Shown piece by piece: positions 48,901 to 64,000 of a stretch of 64,000 nucleotides of DNA. Source of the stretch: Pogonophryne albipinna (Eukaryota > Chordata > Actinopteri > Perciformes > Artedidraconidae). The notes beneath the pieces are model-generated. The model had not been told where the DNA came from. It worked only from the letters and a program-made list of their open reading frames with translations, and ran no database searches. The DNA lies in the NCBI GenBank assembly GCA_028583405.1, contig CM053252.1, positions 37,061,740 to 37,125,739 on the forward strand, read 5' to 3'. The position numbers and the translations under genes were made by a program. How positions within the stretch are numbered: position 1 is the stretch's first letter; each line of letters starts with the position of its first letter.

Positions 48901-49140
48901 CCAAGGATATCCAAGGAGCATCTTGGAGTGTCTGAGTAACACTCCTAATGCAATTTGAAAGTCTGTAGGCTGGCTTTTGAGTACACTGGTTACAATATTC
49001 CCAACCATTAAGGCTGGTAGAGTGTTATGTAGCTTCGGAGATATTGAAGCTAGAAGTGTTAGTAGAGTACTGGAAACTGCCTCTTCTGCTTGCACTTTAT
49101 CAATATCCAATCGATACTTCGGCTCCCACTCTGCACCAGG
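45911..49140 (-). pseudogene. uncharacterised PIN-like/CXC-domain protein, disrupted
   Basis: Minus-strand pieces in order: about 49140-48905 (EPKYRLDIDKVQAEEAV onward), 48639-46876 (587 codons), 46912-46547 (121 codons) and 46534-45911 (207 codons). The large middle piece has FTADQQLYRIAVNVQW, RLGGMHLLMSYVGCIG and WAEREADWPLHLATVKEMM. The third has THEEADT and ADDTDV; the last has TGCDT (residues 12-16). These acidic motifs recall PIN/FEN-type nucleases. The C-terminus has nine Cys spaced C-x-C-x5-C-x4-C-x-C-x6-C-x3-C-x-C-x5-C, like a tesmin/TSO1 CXC DNA-binding domain. Defects: a SINE at 48685-48903, a frameshift near 46900 and a TAA near 46547. I recall the family as widespread and unnamed in fish and cnidarians; its function is unknown and a mobile-element origin is likely but unproven. 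Confidence 0.7.
48685..48903 (-). mobile_element. tRNA-derived SINE with LINE-type tail
   Basis: Read on the minus strand it begins GGGGCGGTGGTGGCGAAGTC (A-box-like) followed by a B box AGTTCAAGTCC, the internal RNA polymerase III promoter of tRNA-derived SINEs. It ends GAGGGATTAATAAAAGTCCA, a LINE-type tail. It interrupts the CXC-domain gene. Confidence 0.75.
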
Positions 49141-49480
49141 CTGTCAGCCCCTCCTACGATTCTCCTCCGGAAACCACTGGAATTATTCTCCTGATATGCT
49201 GTGGATTATCCTTCTGATTTCACCTGGACTCACACCGCTCCTTCTTCCACGGTCATCCGGCTCCTGGTCTCTGCTGCCCGGGTCCCCAGCATTAGCTAGC
49301 TCCGTGCTAGCGCCACTTCACCGGATCATGCCGCCGCTCTACTCCCTGTCAGATCTCCACTCCTTGCACGCCTGCCTCCGGACTGCATGGACATCCTCGC
49401 AGATAATGAAATACTCCGCAAACGCGGTCCTCCTCACAGAGGCTCTGGCCGTACGTTTTTATTTCATTCCACGTTTTCTC
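49141..49480. other. GC-richer repeat-like block, unassigned
   Basis: Its plus-strand frame (PPLYSLSDLHSLHACLR and neighbours) has no domain I recognise. It is probably a fragment of an element. An acceptor-like CTGACAG on the minus strand at about 49141-49147 borders the CXC-domain gene. Confidence 0.35.
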
Positions 49481-50010
49481 CCTGCAGAAAAAAAACATGG
49501 CCGACATTCGTTTTATTCTCGGTGGAAAATGCCTATTTTAAGGTTAGTTTGGCCATTAAAATACGTTTTGATGTCATTTGATGCGAGAAATATGAGTTGT
49601 TATTTCAGATTATGTGTGCAGTGGATGTAGGCTACATGATCTTTAGTTTGCAGTTATTACGAAGATTACTTCAGGAAATGGTGTCCATTCAACGTTTTCA
49701 TTGTTACCAAGGTGGTTGCTATAGGGACGCTGCTATCGATATTATTTCTGCTATGGTGTTGTCTTTATTGCTACCCACTTCCCCGTCAATTTATAGTGTT
49801 GGTCCACAGCGCAAACTTATTAGTTTAACAAAATCCGCATCTAAAATTGTGGCATAGATATGTTATTTTCCCCTGTGCAATTCTCCAACCCAGTCTCACA
49901 TCTCACATCACATCGTCATAAACAAATACCGGAAACAGACCGAAAACATTTAAAAAAAATAAAATAATACTTTATTCCGAGTGTGCTTGGTTTTCTCTTT
50001 GAAAGTCATC
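49481..50010 (+). repeat. partial copy of the 24.7-kb inverted-arm unit
   Basis: Shares TTAGTTTGGCCATTAAAATA-like, TATTACGAAGATTACTT-like and AAAATAATACTTTATTCCGA blocks with 24800-25440 in the same orientation. Confidence 0.8.
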
Positions 50011-50124
50011 ACATTCATGTTGTGTTCAAGGACCCTGACCTTGGCCAGGAAAAACAGGCACTGGCTTGTTTAATATTTTTGCGGTCTAGATTACTTTAAT
50101 TTTTTTATTTTTTGCGTGTGTTTA

Positions 50125-50200
50125 TAAATTACCTCGAGGGCCGTACCAAAAGGTCTCGAGGGCCATATACGTCCCGGGGGCCGGAGGTTCCCCACCCCTG
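50125..50200. mobile_element. hAT terminal fragment
   Basis: GGCCGGAGGTTCCCCACCCCTG, ending at 50200, is a typical hAT terminus. The opposite end is absent. Confidence 0.5.
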
Positions 50201-50290
50201 GTCTACAGTTTTAGAGCAGACAGAGGCCAACACATCAGATTGCTGGCCTAGTTCTGCAAACCAACACCAACCTGGTTTCACAAATTACAT
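50201..50290 (+). repeat. short direct duplication (partner at 54.47 kb)
   Basis: GTCTACAGTTTTAGAGCAGA, then AGGCCAACACATCAG and TTCTGCAAACC, recur at 54476-54560 with a few changes. Confidence 0.8.
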
Positions 50291-50714
50291 AAATAAAGGA
50301 AATCCGTTCAAACTAGTTGAAGAAGGTAGGGAGGTACCTTTGAAAGTTAGAACAATTACAACCACAATAAAGTGAGTGATTGACTGTTCAGGCAAACCAG
50401 TGCAGGAACTGAGACGAAAGTGAGGCTATTTGAATTTATCATCATATAGCATTATTAATAAGAAAACCACACGAGGAAACTCGTAATAATAGGCTTCAAA
50501 TAAAAACATGCAACTAGCTACATTTACATGTGATGTCATGCGTAGTTTGTCTGTTTTGGATGGAGGTAAGGTGATGTTTGTTGTTCATGTGAGGGTCATT
50601 CACACTGGCATTACTGAAAAAAGCAGCTAAGTTTAAGTTGACGTCATGATGTGGCTCCTTCAAGGCATTGTTGAGTGGAAACTTGTTCTTAAGTGGTTCC
50701 CAAATTGAACTGAC

Positions 50715-50770
50715 TTCGAATCAGAATCAAAATACCTTTATTAGTCCCACAGGGGGGACATTTACGAATC
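50715..50770 (-). mobile_element. LINE 3'-tail fragment
   Basis: GAATCAGAATCAAAATACCT followed by TTTATTAGTCCCACAGGGG is the reverse complement of a fish LINE tail ending in TGATTCTGATTC repeats. Confidence 0.6.
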
Positions 50771-51359
<589 letters not shown>

Positions 51360-51733
51360 CTGACTTTCCATTGCTCCAAAACAGCCTTTGATCTTTATTC
51401 TCTCTCTCAGTCTGGCCTTATTTCTTTGTGACTGATTTTTTACAAGGCCGATCACAATGACTTCCCAACTCAGGTTAACATCAATCTTGACATATTTTCT
51501 GGCCATGATTGCCTGTTCTTGAATCAGTTAGATCAGTTAATGCCTACTGAGACTTTTGCTGGGTCCCAATTTGAATACCTAGTACACTTTGAACAAAGCT
51601 AGCTAGCTAGCAATGTTACTGTTAGCTTACCAAATCATTGTTCAGTTAACCCCATCAAATTAACAGTGGCTACTTTTCGACAACAACGCAGTGGAACGTA
51701 TAAAAAATAGCTAGTGAAATCAACATGTATAAC

Positions 51734-52974
51734 CAGGGGTGCACATAACTTTTTTGCCCTGGTTCTCAAAGGAGCACCTGGAGATGTTGCTTGGTGCTCA
51801 TCCTTAAAATGAAATAAACCGTAACTTTTGAGGGGCTCTTGACTTTATTTGCCAGACACACGGCACTGAACACACATGCAGAGGTGAACACAGAACACAC
51901 ATGCAGAGGTGAACACAAGACAACATTAGCACGACCAGTAATCCTACAAGCTGTCATCACTACCCTCCTGACTGTTCTCCTCACTGTCTTCCTCTCTGTC
52001 AGACATGGTTGCTGATGATGTAGGCCTACTACTTTCTCTCTGGTTGAGTCTGCGATTAGCTGCTGGTTTTGGGTCGAAAGTCTCTGTTGTCATCTTAGAA
52101 AAGTGGATGTAATCAAATAAGTATGTGAACATAACCAATAACCTACCATAGCCAATAACAAATGAATGTAACTTATTTTATTTATGTTGTTCATTCATAT
52201 TTCAGTTTTAAAGGATATTTTTGGTTACTGTCCTATAGTATACATTGGAATGATTTCAAACCTGTTTATCCCAATAATTATAAAGGAGTGCCTTGGAAAT
52301 ATGTGTTTACATAAATTGTGACCAAACCGTTTGAACATAGACTAAAGTGAACTATTTAAACACTCAGAGTCCTTACCTCACTGAGCTGTAGTATCAGCCT
52401 CTCAGTCTGACTGGAGAGGACTCTCCCTCCACATTATTGTAGAAACATCTTCTTCTTACATCCGTTAGAGCAGCTAGCACCAGATTCTAATAACAACAGC
52501 ACCGGTACCGGTGCTCTCTCCCTCGCTCACTCGCATTTTGGCTGTGAGCTGCGGGCGCCAGATAAGCCAACATCCCCCATTTTCATCACTTACAGCGCCC
52601 ATCATACAGGGCAAATGAAACCTGTAACCGGGGTGAAAAGGGTGTTACATTTACTTAATTGTGAATATCGTTACATCAAGGCCGAAAATTAGGATGAGCA
52701 CCAACGGTCAAAAATGTTTTTTCCCTCCCAGAGCTGACAGCGCAGCGCCTCCACAGATCTGGCGCCCTAGGCGAACATCTATAACGCCAGTGCTACGGGC
52801 CGACCCTGAGTTCATATCATAGGTTCATATGCAACTCGCAAATATATATTTCTCTCTCTCTCTCTCTCTCTGTTGGTACCTATGGTTGGTACGCAAATGC
52901 GCCTTTTTTCAAATGACACGGTGCTCTTTTTTTGGCGGAGGTGCGCACCTGCGCACCAGTTATGTGCAGCCCTG
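51734..52974. mobile_element. hAT element containing a nested TIR element
   Basis: Ends CAGGGGTGCACATAAC and GTTATGTGCAGCCCTG. Perfect 8-bp duplication TGTATAAC (51726-51733 and 52975-52982). The 52105-52808 part is a reverse copy of 30734-31460. A minus-strand fragment at 51944-52138 (EEDSEENSQEGSDDSL) is acidic low complexity and may be a transposase remnant. A (TC)n run lies at about 52852-52871. Confidence 0.9.
52105..52808 (-). mobile_element. nested TIR element, copy 2
   Basis: Reverse complement of 30734-31460, including CACCGGTACC and CACCCTTTTCACCCCGGTTAC. It ends in CCGACCCTG. The other end is unclear. Confidence 0.75.
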
Positions 52975-53046
52975 TGTATAACCCTTTTTGTATAGTGTTG
53001 TATTCGTCAGCCACCCAAATTACAGTCAGTCCTGCCACTTCCATTA

Positions 53047-53482
53047 CAACACAGTCTCACGGCATTTCGTGTGATAGTCACGAAATTAATCTATTGATTC
53101 GTGTTCACCAACACAATTTCGCAATTTTTTAAAAGCAATGTAAATAATAACAAATTAGAAGGAAAAAAAGATGACAAAAAATACAGATTTCAGTATTCTG
53201 AGGCTCTGAGCCCCATTTATTTTCCTCGCGAACGGCAAAAAAACTCTGACATTATACAATTTAAAATAAAAGGGTTAGGGTAAGATATTGAGCAAGAAAA
53301 TGTTTTTATGAACCCCACAGCTTCCGGTCTTCCAAGACCCGACCGGACAAAAAGACGTGGTGCAGGCACGAAACATACTACCAATAGAAATACATTGCTT
53401 TTAAAATTGTTCTGTGTGACACGAAAAAAATGGATTAAATTAATTTAGTTACTATAACACGAAATGCCGTGAGACTGGGTTG
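53047..53482. mobile_element. 436-bp TIR element
   Basis: Ends CAACACAGTCTCACGGCATTT and AAATGCCGTGAGACTGGGTTG are inverted copies with one mismatch over the first 20 bases. No coding region. A clean target duplication was not found, so the superfamily is open. Confidence 0.75.
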
Positions 53483-56400
53483 TCCATCCCCAAGCTGACA
53501 GTCGTTTGGGTGAGAAACGTCAAGCGTTTCACACTCACATTTTTTAACATTAGTGAATAGTGTACTCAATTTTGCCATCCTTCTCAGTGTGAATGCGCTT
53601 TTGTACTCAAATCGTGCGTGCGTGCGTGCACAGTCGTTAATCTCTGTTTTGTCCTTGAGATGCTGAAGGCGAGCCCAGTCCTTCTGGTCCCCATTACCAC
53701 CTGCCAAGACGGGACGCCCACATCTCATTTACCAGGGTTCACAACACTCACACACACTGGTGCGCACACACTTACAGTACATACACACACACGCACAAAT
53801 ATATAGACAAACATGTCCAATGCCCTTCAACCCTCCTCTCTCCTCAGTTTTCATTTCTCCACCGCCCCACCAGCAGTGTAATGTTCAACCTCCACCTCAT
53901 CAATCTGAAGCCAACACTGCTTCTGCGGCATTGCACACACACCACACACAAACGCAGAAACATACACACTGATCCAACACAATTTGTCCATTTGCTCTAT
54001 GGAGGAAGTCTATAAATGTAAGGACTAATTGAGAAAAAGCTAACATACAATGTTCCCTTGGCAACTCTTAACACCTTTCAAGCCTCAGATAGGCTGGAGT
54101 GTCTAGGTGCAGTTCACAACACCTCTGGTAAATGTCGGAAAGCATAAATCCTGTCATTAACACATCTGTACATACCAACAGACTTCATGCTCATTTGAAT
54201 TCACGTGACATGTTGTTTTAGTGAATAACCCAGTGTCTATGGTTGGAAAAATATTCTAGGCAGGGACTTCCATTAAAACAAAAAGAATAAAAGGTAAATA
54301 TTGATATGGGATTTAATCTGTTCCTGACGCTAAAGCTCCAGCGCAAGACACTTTTCACTTTGTGGAGATTTACTTTAATCCAGCCACAGTATTTCAGCAC
54401 AGTCAGCACCCTCAGAGTAATAGGATCATTCTTCACATTCGATGGAGTTAGCTGGGACCGCTTAGTCAACTCTTTAGTCTACAGTTATAGAGCAGACTGA
54501 GGCCAACACATCAGCTTTGTTGGTCTGGTTCTGCAAACCCACACCAACCTGAACCTGCAGGAGGAAGTACAGTAGTTCAGTCAGACAACTCACGTGTTTC
54601 ATAATATGTTTATTATAAGCAGCATATAGTTTGAGTTTGGCGTCTAGGCTCGGGCCTCATCACTCCACAGATTTACAAAGAACATTGAGTGATGATTAGA
54701 TAACTATCCCCGAGCCTACAGGTGGAAGCTGGGGTGGTGGGGGGGCAGGCAAGCAGCAGCAACATGAAACACAGCAGCAGGAACATGAACGCAGCCATAG
54801 CAAGTGAACACAGCAGCAGCAGCATAGCGAGGCAGAGGCAGGAAGACCTGGCAGCTTCAATAGAGTGGCATGTTTAGGAGAATGTGTTTGGATGGTTGTA
54901 AGAGGGACGAGGTGTGTCACGTGGTAATGTATCATTGGTGCTCGAGTTGACTGCCTGAACTAGCTCGCAGGCTTCACCCCATTTGCTTCAAATCAACTCT
55001 CAACCATTTCTAGCACTGACCATTAAATGTAAGACCACTCATTATTACACTTATTAAATCAACAGACCGCATATAATTATGGAGAATAAAGAATGCAACA
55101 TCTGTGGGTTGGTTTAATGAAGCATCATAACACATAAAGGTATTACCACTTGTATGGAAAATGTATTCCAGACAGAGAAAGGTAAAAAAAGGAGACTATT
55201 TATTTAACAGCAATCTGACAAATATTATTGCTATGTATGTTAAAATCTAGCCACTTTTGTATTCACTATGGCCTGCAGAAGAGTAGTGCAGCGTTTCAAC
55301 AAGAAAAAGAAACGTTTATGAAACTTACATTGTGCAGCAGGATAATCTCAACATATTAAAACCACTTTATTATTTGTTTAGCGTAAATGGAAAAGGAAAG
55401 CTGCATTCACGACAAGCGGCAAAGCAGTTCTGCGCTTGCGTTATGTTTTTATTCTCGGAATTGTCGCTGAGCGCTGTGTTCAAAGTAAATATTAATTAAA
55501 CTTTGACTTAGTTAAAGCGGACCTTTCAACGCTCATCCAATCATATAACAGCTGTATGTAGCGCAGAAAGCTAGCAGAGGAGTTAACCATAGAAATACAA
55601 CATAACTAGCTGTCTTACCTCATGGTTCTGCGCCCAACCTTGCGGTGAGAAAAGAGCACATTTTGAATCATGTGAATGAAGCTTTAAGCTATAAACGAAC
55701 TACAGCGCTGTCGCTTGGCTGCGTATCACCACCACAAAGCTCAAAGTGGACTTAAAACTGATAAAAAGCATTTGCCATAAATGGACGTAGTCTATGGTCA
55801 ACAGTATTGCACACATGTATTACATAGGGACTGTGTGAACAGATTTTTATTATACCTTAAATGATATATTATCAAAATGCCTTGAATTCCAATATTACAC
55901 TGTTCACTCCACGTTACTGCTCCATCTACTGGAGGCTTCTGTGAACACATGAATCACTTCCCCCAACATCAACACCCTATTGCTTTTCTTCTATATTTCT
56001 GTTTCTTTCTCACACACGCACGCACACACACACACACAACCTGGCTATTTGGCATTCATGACAACAGTGGGTTGAGGAGGAGATTGAGATGGGATCATGC
56101 CTATTTCCATCAGCCCCCAACATACACCACACATACACACACACGCGTGCACACACACACACAAATCAATGTATATTGTAAAGGCATGTACTCCCTAAGC
56201 CGTTCATTCATTCATACTGTTAACATGCAATCATACAGTGTGACACATAGAACAATGTATGCATTTACAAACAGGTATTGATGCGTTCAAGCACAAAAAA
56301 GAATGTGTGCTCACACATGTAATGGTTTTTAACAAAGCAGGTAGCAGCCATCAATCACTGTGCCCTTCATCTTCAGTGTGTGTGGGGGTGTGGCTGGCAC

Positions 56401-57175
56401 TGGACCAATTTGGCTCATTATACACACGGACTAATAAACCAGCACACGGCAATGTCAAAAAGACGCAGCGCAACAACTGTCAGCATATTGCTTAATGCAA
56501 TTATAACATCAACACCTCACACGCATGCATGTAGTTGCATGTCATGTTGTCTTATATGTGGCGTAATGGACATTTTCCCAGGGTTGAGTGGAAAGTTGAA
56601 AGGCTGGATCTACCTGTGTCATCTGTAGAGTGGTGCAGGAATTAGTCTTTAAACCTGGAAATGAGTTAGCACTTCCGGTTCACTCACGTTGTAGCTAACA
56701 GTTTTTTAAATGTATTTGGTTAGACTGCTGAAATAAGATCTATGGTTAACACAAGATTCATAGAATTTAAATTTGAATTATTCATGGTACATTCCATTTT
56801 TTAACACTAAATATGTAAATAAATGTTCTTTCTGATCAGAAACTGAGATTTAATTGGATATATTTTTCCTTCTGTTTAAGTGTTTTGACAAGGCAGTATA
56901 CATTCTCAAAACACCCACTTATAACATCTAGTTACCGTTTCATGAAGCGAAACAAAATGTCTTTGTATGTCTTCAGAAGCCGCAACTGTCCACTGGAATG
57001 TATTACTAGCCTGATGATAAACCAGTCAATGAGGAGGCGAACAGTCTTCTAGATTCTGGGAGGTATTGAAGCAGTTCAATAGACTGTAGAGGCATACAGT
57101 GTGAAGTATTGATGAGGTAGGTGTCCTCCATAGCTACACCACCTGCCCAAACTCAGTCTAGCCTGCAGATGCTAC
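53483..57175. other. no gene recognised; several CA-rich and one CAG-rich tract
   Basis: Short CA-rich tracts lie at about 53745-53970, 56010-56040 and 56115-56165. A CAG/CAACATGAA-rich tract lies at about 54750-54830. The 54476-54560 block duplicates 50201-50290. A fragment at about 56640-56750, ending CTATGGTTAACA, resembles other fish DNA repeats. The frames here lack domains. Confidence 0.5.
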
Positions 57176-57209
57176 ACCTGCTGCTCGGGGCTGGGAAGGA
57201 GGGGAACAG

Positions 57210-57535
57210 ATGCGCAGCCATGGATGTATAAAAAGAAGAGGATATCGTGTTGGAGGCAGGTCCCATTCATATAAGTCGCTCTGTGGCCCATAAAGCCAAA
57301 ATGATCGACTTTCGGGTACAAAAATAGACGGATCATCAGGGATCTAGGTCCATACAGTGAGTAGATCATGTGCATTTAGGCTTTTTAAAGCACCGCCTCA
57401 AGGACGTCAAATAATTAGAAAGGGAAAACATCTCTGGATATGGCTTTGAGCACATTTACAGCTTATAAATAGTTGAACGCTGATTTACAAATCACTTTTC
57501 CACTGTAATTCAAAGGGAAATAACCTTTAATTGTA
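57210..57535 (+). repeat. diverged copy of the CATGGATGTATA family
   Basis: CCATGGATGTATAAAAAGAA is followed by blocks parallel to 57776-58185 but strongly diverged, ending near AAAGGGAAATAACC. Confidence 0.6.
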
Positions 57536-57775
57536 GTACCACCGTTTGACCACTAGGAAAATGCTTGTGAGCACCTCATGCCTGAAATACATTCACAAGT
57601 ACACACTCAAAATGTCTCATATTCAAGATGTTCCGAGTACACTGGAGAACAAATCAGAACAAAAATCCAACAAAGACTAACATAATGAGGGGGTCAAGTG
57701 CAGGTGTGCAAGAGCTAATTGTGAACAGGTGGAACTAATAATGCCAGGACAGACAATCAAAGCAGGCGGGCAAAC

Positions 57776-58270
57776 CATGGATGTATAATAAGAACTGGAT
57801 ACAGCGTGGGAGGCGGGGTCTCGTTCTTTATGAGAGCTGCTCATTGGCGCATGAAGGCAAAATGGCCCAACTTTTGAGAGAGCGAAACATCACAGATTAC
57901 CCATCATGCCTGGCTGTCAGAGCAGAAGAGCCCGTATGTGCGCTCACAGAGCATGCGCCCCTTAAGCCCCGCCCCCCGAGCTCCCACTCTCGGCTCATTA
58001 GAATGAATGGAGAGAGAAAATAAATCTAGATTCGGCTTTTAGTGCATTTTACAACTTTAAGGACCGAATGATTCTAATAAGGGCTATCAAATAGTTCATA
58101 CTGGGTAGTTTATTTAGTTTAAAAAAAAGTATCCGCTGATTTACAGATGTCTCTTTCCCCATGTTAGTCAATGGGAAAAAGTCTTTCTGGGCCCAGTGAC
58201 GTCACGGACTGATACGGAAATTGTTGCAGTTTGGACACTATGAATTTTGGGCACAGAGTCCGGCGCACTT
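57776..58270 (+). mobile_element. fullest copy of the CATGGATGTATA family
   Basis: Starts CCATGGATGTATAATAAGAA and continues through GCCCAACTTTTGAGAGAGCG, CTGGGTAGTTTATTTAG and GTTAGTCAATGGGAAAAAG to GGCGCACTTCCTGGGGGCTT. It serves as the uninterrupted reference for the split copy at 18420-18760 plus 23975-24157. Confidence 0.75.
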
Positions 58271-59942
58271 CCTGGGGGCTTGGGGCAAACACACAAGGAC
58301 AGAAAGTAAAAATGGACATGAAAAGCAGGGAAAGTGTTTTAACAACAATACAACAAAAAAATACAAAATCATGAAATTAAAATAAAACATCACTATCAGC
58401 CTCATCCAAGTCAGTGATGGTGATTTTAGTACATTGTTTAAAACCCTTTTGTTGAACACAAAAAACTATCAAATAATAATTGTTCATGTCACTCTACTCA
58501 AGTCGGCTGCTGCTTGCACTCGGAGGGCAGACTCCTTTCACTGCAACGTGTATCAAAAGCACACTTTTAATCAGAATTTTCATCAAAATGTCACGTAAGC
58601 TGTCAATGCTCTGCTGCAGTGACGCTGCTCACCTGCCAGCTGTGCTGTCACTTTATGTTACTGCTGCAGCTCTTCTTAGCTCTACCTCCACCCTGCACCC
58701 ACCTCTGAGTCTATGCTTCCCTACGGGAGAATTTCCACTTTCCACTCCCTTCTGTTCTGAAGTTAGTGTTTCCTTGCATGTCACCATACCAGAAAGGTTT
58801 TACTTTTTCTGCAGTTCTTCATACAAATCTGATTATATGGTCAAAACAAACACATTAATCCTATGTAGTTCAATATACACTTTTTTATTACAGTTTGAAT
58901 ACGTTTCCGAGGTCCTTTCTAATATAAGTTTACACGATCAAATTCAAACCCATCATTATCATTTTTATTTGCCTTTTCTCAATGCACATTTTCACCATTA
59001 TTCAACTTGGTTTCAAAGAATCTGTTCTCAAGACATTACTGATGGACAACATTATAAATCTTCCACAATTCCATATTGTTGGCGTCTGAGTGGTTTTAAA
59101 ACCCACCTCGGCCCCGCGTGTCGTTTGGTGAGCTGCTTAAATCATAACAGGAAGGAAATCAGAAAATACCAGGATACCAGTTAAACAATAATCTGTTTTA
59201 ATTATAAAAGGTACCAATACAATACACTTTTCAAAGGGGTAGGCCCACCCCTGCCTTGGTCCTACTGCCGGGAGAACATCATCATCTTGACGGCAGGAGG
59301 AAAGAGAGCGAACCAAAGACAGAACAAGCTTACATACTACAACAGAACGGGAGGAGCTGGGTCAGATGCTCCTCTTTTCAGGTTATCTCATTGGGAGATG
59401 CAAAAAGATGGAGTGCCGTAGCGAATCAGCGCGAGCCAGCAGAGGACCCGGAAACAAGAGTCTCTTAGTTTGTAGCAAAACACATCTGGTGTCCGTTATC
59501 ACCCATTCTTGCATAGACTTTCACACACACCCTTTCTGCAACATTCCAGAGACTTGAGTTGTGTCGAAAGAATATTCCCTTGCTCACATCTTACTCCAAA
59601 TACAATGGTTTTACTTCTCATATTTCCAACTTCCTTGTTACACAGACTATTATTATTGATACAAAGTAATTAAACACACACATACATTTTAGACATGTAT
59701 CGTTCCAGCTACTTGCCATTCTTGTGTTTAGATAAGAATGTATCCTCTCCCCACATCTTTAGTCTCCTGTCATGCAAACCTGCTCCTAATTTCACACAGA
59801 GCAATAAAACATGTTTAAGCTAACTACTCCACAATGTTGTAGCAATTTAGTACCCACACATGAAAGAATACAGCAGAGAAGTCAATAGAATACAAACACA
59901 GGCATTGTTCAGCACAATGAATACATACATTTTATTCAGACC
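58271..59942. other. no gene recognised
   Basis: A 234-codon plus-strand frame (58480-59184) has pyrimidine-rich, Ser/Leu/His-biased composition and no domain; I treat it as chance. The rest is AT-rich. Confidence 0.45.
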
Positions 59943-60146
59943 TTAAAGGCCCTGTCACACTGTCCCGAAATTGACTCCCGATGGACACACGAATATGGAA
60001 TTGTGAATTTCGCACGAAGATGGCCCCGAACTTGGTCATCGGCCAAGCAACAGCCGAAGCAACAGCCGAAGCAAGTACGATGCCTACAGAAGGCCACACG
60101 ATGGCACCCGAACCTCACACGAAGGCGACACGTGACCTCCCGATGG

Positions 60147-60154
60147 TATAAAAG
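60147..60154 (+). promoter_or_regulatory. TATA box of the MADF-like gene
   Basis: TATAAAAG lies 94 bp upstream of the ATG at 60241, in a stretch with repeated CAACAGCCGAAG words (about 60040-60075). Spacing fits a polymerase II core promoter with a short 5' UTR. Confidence 0.6.
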
Positions 60155-60240
60155 CTTCGGCCGTGTGGGAAATCAAATTCTTGATCGGAGATTATTGGGA
60201 GCAGAACACAAGGTAAATTCTACTTTAATTCTACGATAAC

Positions 60241-64000
<3,760 letters not shown>

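Noticed and set aside
53270..53282. GGGTTAGGG word resembling telomere repeat
   Set aside because: Only one and a half units, inside a TIR element; not a telomeric tract.
54696..54935. Cys-rich minus-strand frame
   Set aside because: It is a translation of a CAG/GCA-rich tract.
58480..59184. 234-codon frame on the plus strand
   Set aside because: No domain, biased Ser/Leu/His composition, no upstream promoter or splice context. It probably reflects pyrimidine-rich DNA.

Overview
The window looks like a ray-finned fish genome, probably a percomorph teleost. That is an inference from repeat content: an L2-clade LINE with the typical fish 3' tail, Rex-type LINE tails ending in a GGGATCAATAAAG-like motif, a tRNA-derived SINE, very long CA/GT microsatellites, and many hAT and PIF/Harbinger elements, mostly internally deleted. 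I find no host protein-coding gene with a convincing multi-exon structure. Almost every supported coding stretch belongs to a mobile element, and most are broken.

Layout. 1-3.7 kb: AT-rich DNA without a recognised gene. 3.7-8.7 kb: three hAT-type elements, each with a perfect 8-bp target-site duplication (TSD). 11.2-12.6 kb: a BED-finger hAT split by a Harbinger-like MITE. 13.0-15.9 kb: a pair of about 300-370 bp inverted arms bracketed by a shorter direct repeat. 16-24.2 kb: a mosaic of DNA-transposon fragments holding an L2 LINE (endonuclease and reverse transcriptase, 19.7-22.9 kb). 24.66-28.21 kb: about 0.7 kb inverted arms around a 2 kb spacer. 28.3-30.1 kb: two 521-bp sister hAT copies. 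30.5-32.0 and 32.6-34.9 kb: two elements with 5-bp TSDs, each carrying a nested element.

36.36-44.28 kb is one hAT element of the TTF-finger (ZMYM1-like) type with an intact 8-bp TSD. It contains a hAT MITE, a solo LTR, and a second hAT MITE that itself contains a Harbinger-like MITE and a BED-finger hAT. 45.9-49.1 kb (minus strand) is a decayed gene of an uncharacterised family, with motifs suggesting a PIN-like nuclease followed by a tesmin/CXC-type cysteine domain, interrupted by a SINE. 51.15 kb holds a 203-bp CA array. 51.7-53.5 kb holds two more TIR elements. 57.2-58.3 kb holds copies of the fish repeat that is split apart at 18-24 kb.

From about 59.95 kb to the window end is what appears to be the 5' part of a PIF/Harbinger-type transposon: candidate terminal repeat, TATA box and a four-exon MADF/Myb-like gene whose frame stays open to the edge. 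A 1.87-kb hAT element sits in its first intron, inserted into a CA microsatellite. This and the PIN/CXC gene are the most interesting protein-level content. The nested insertions allow a relative dating of several transposition events directly from the sequence.
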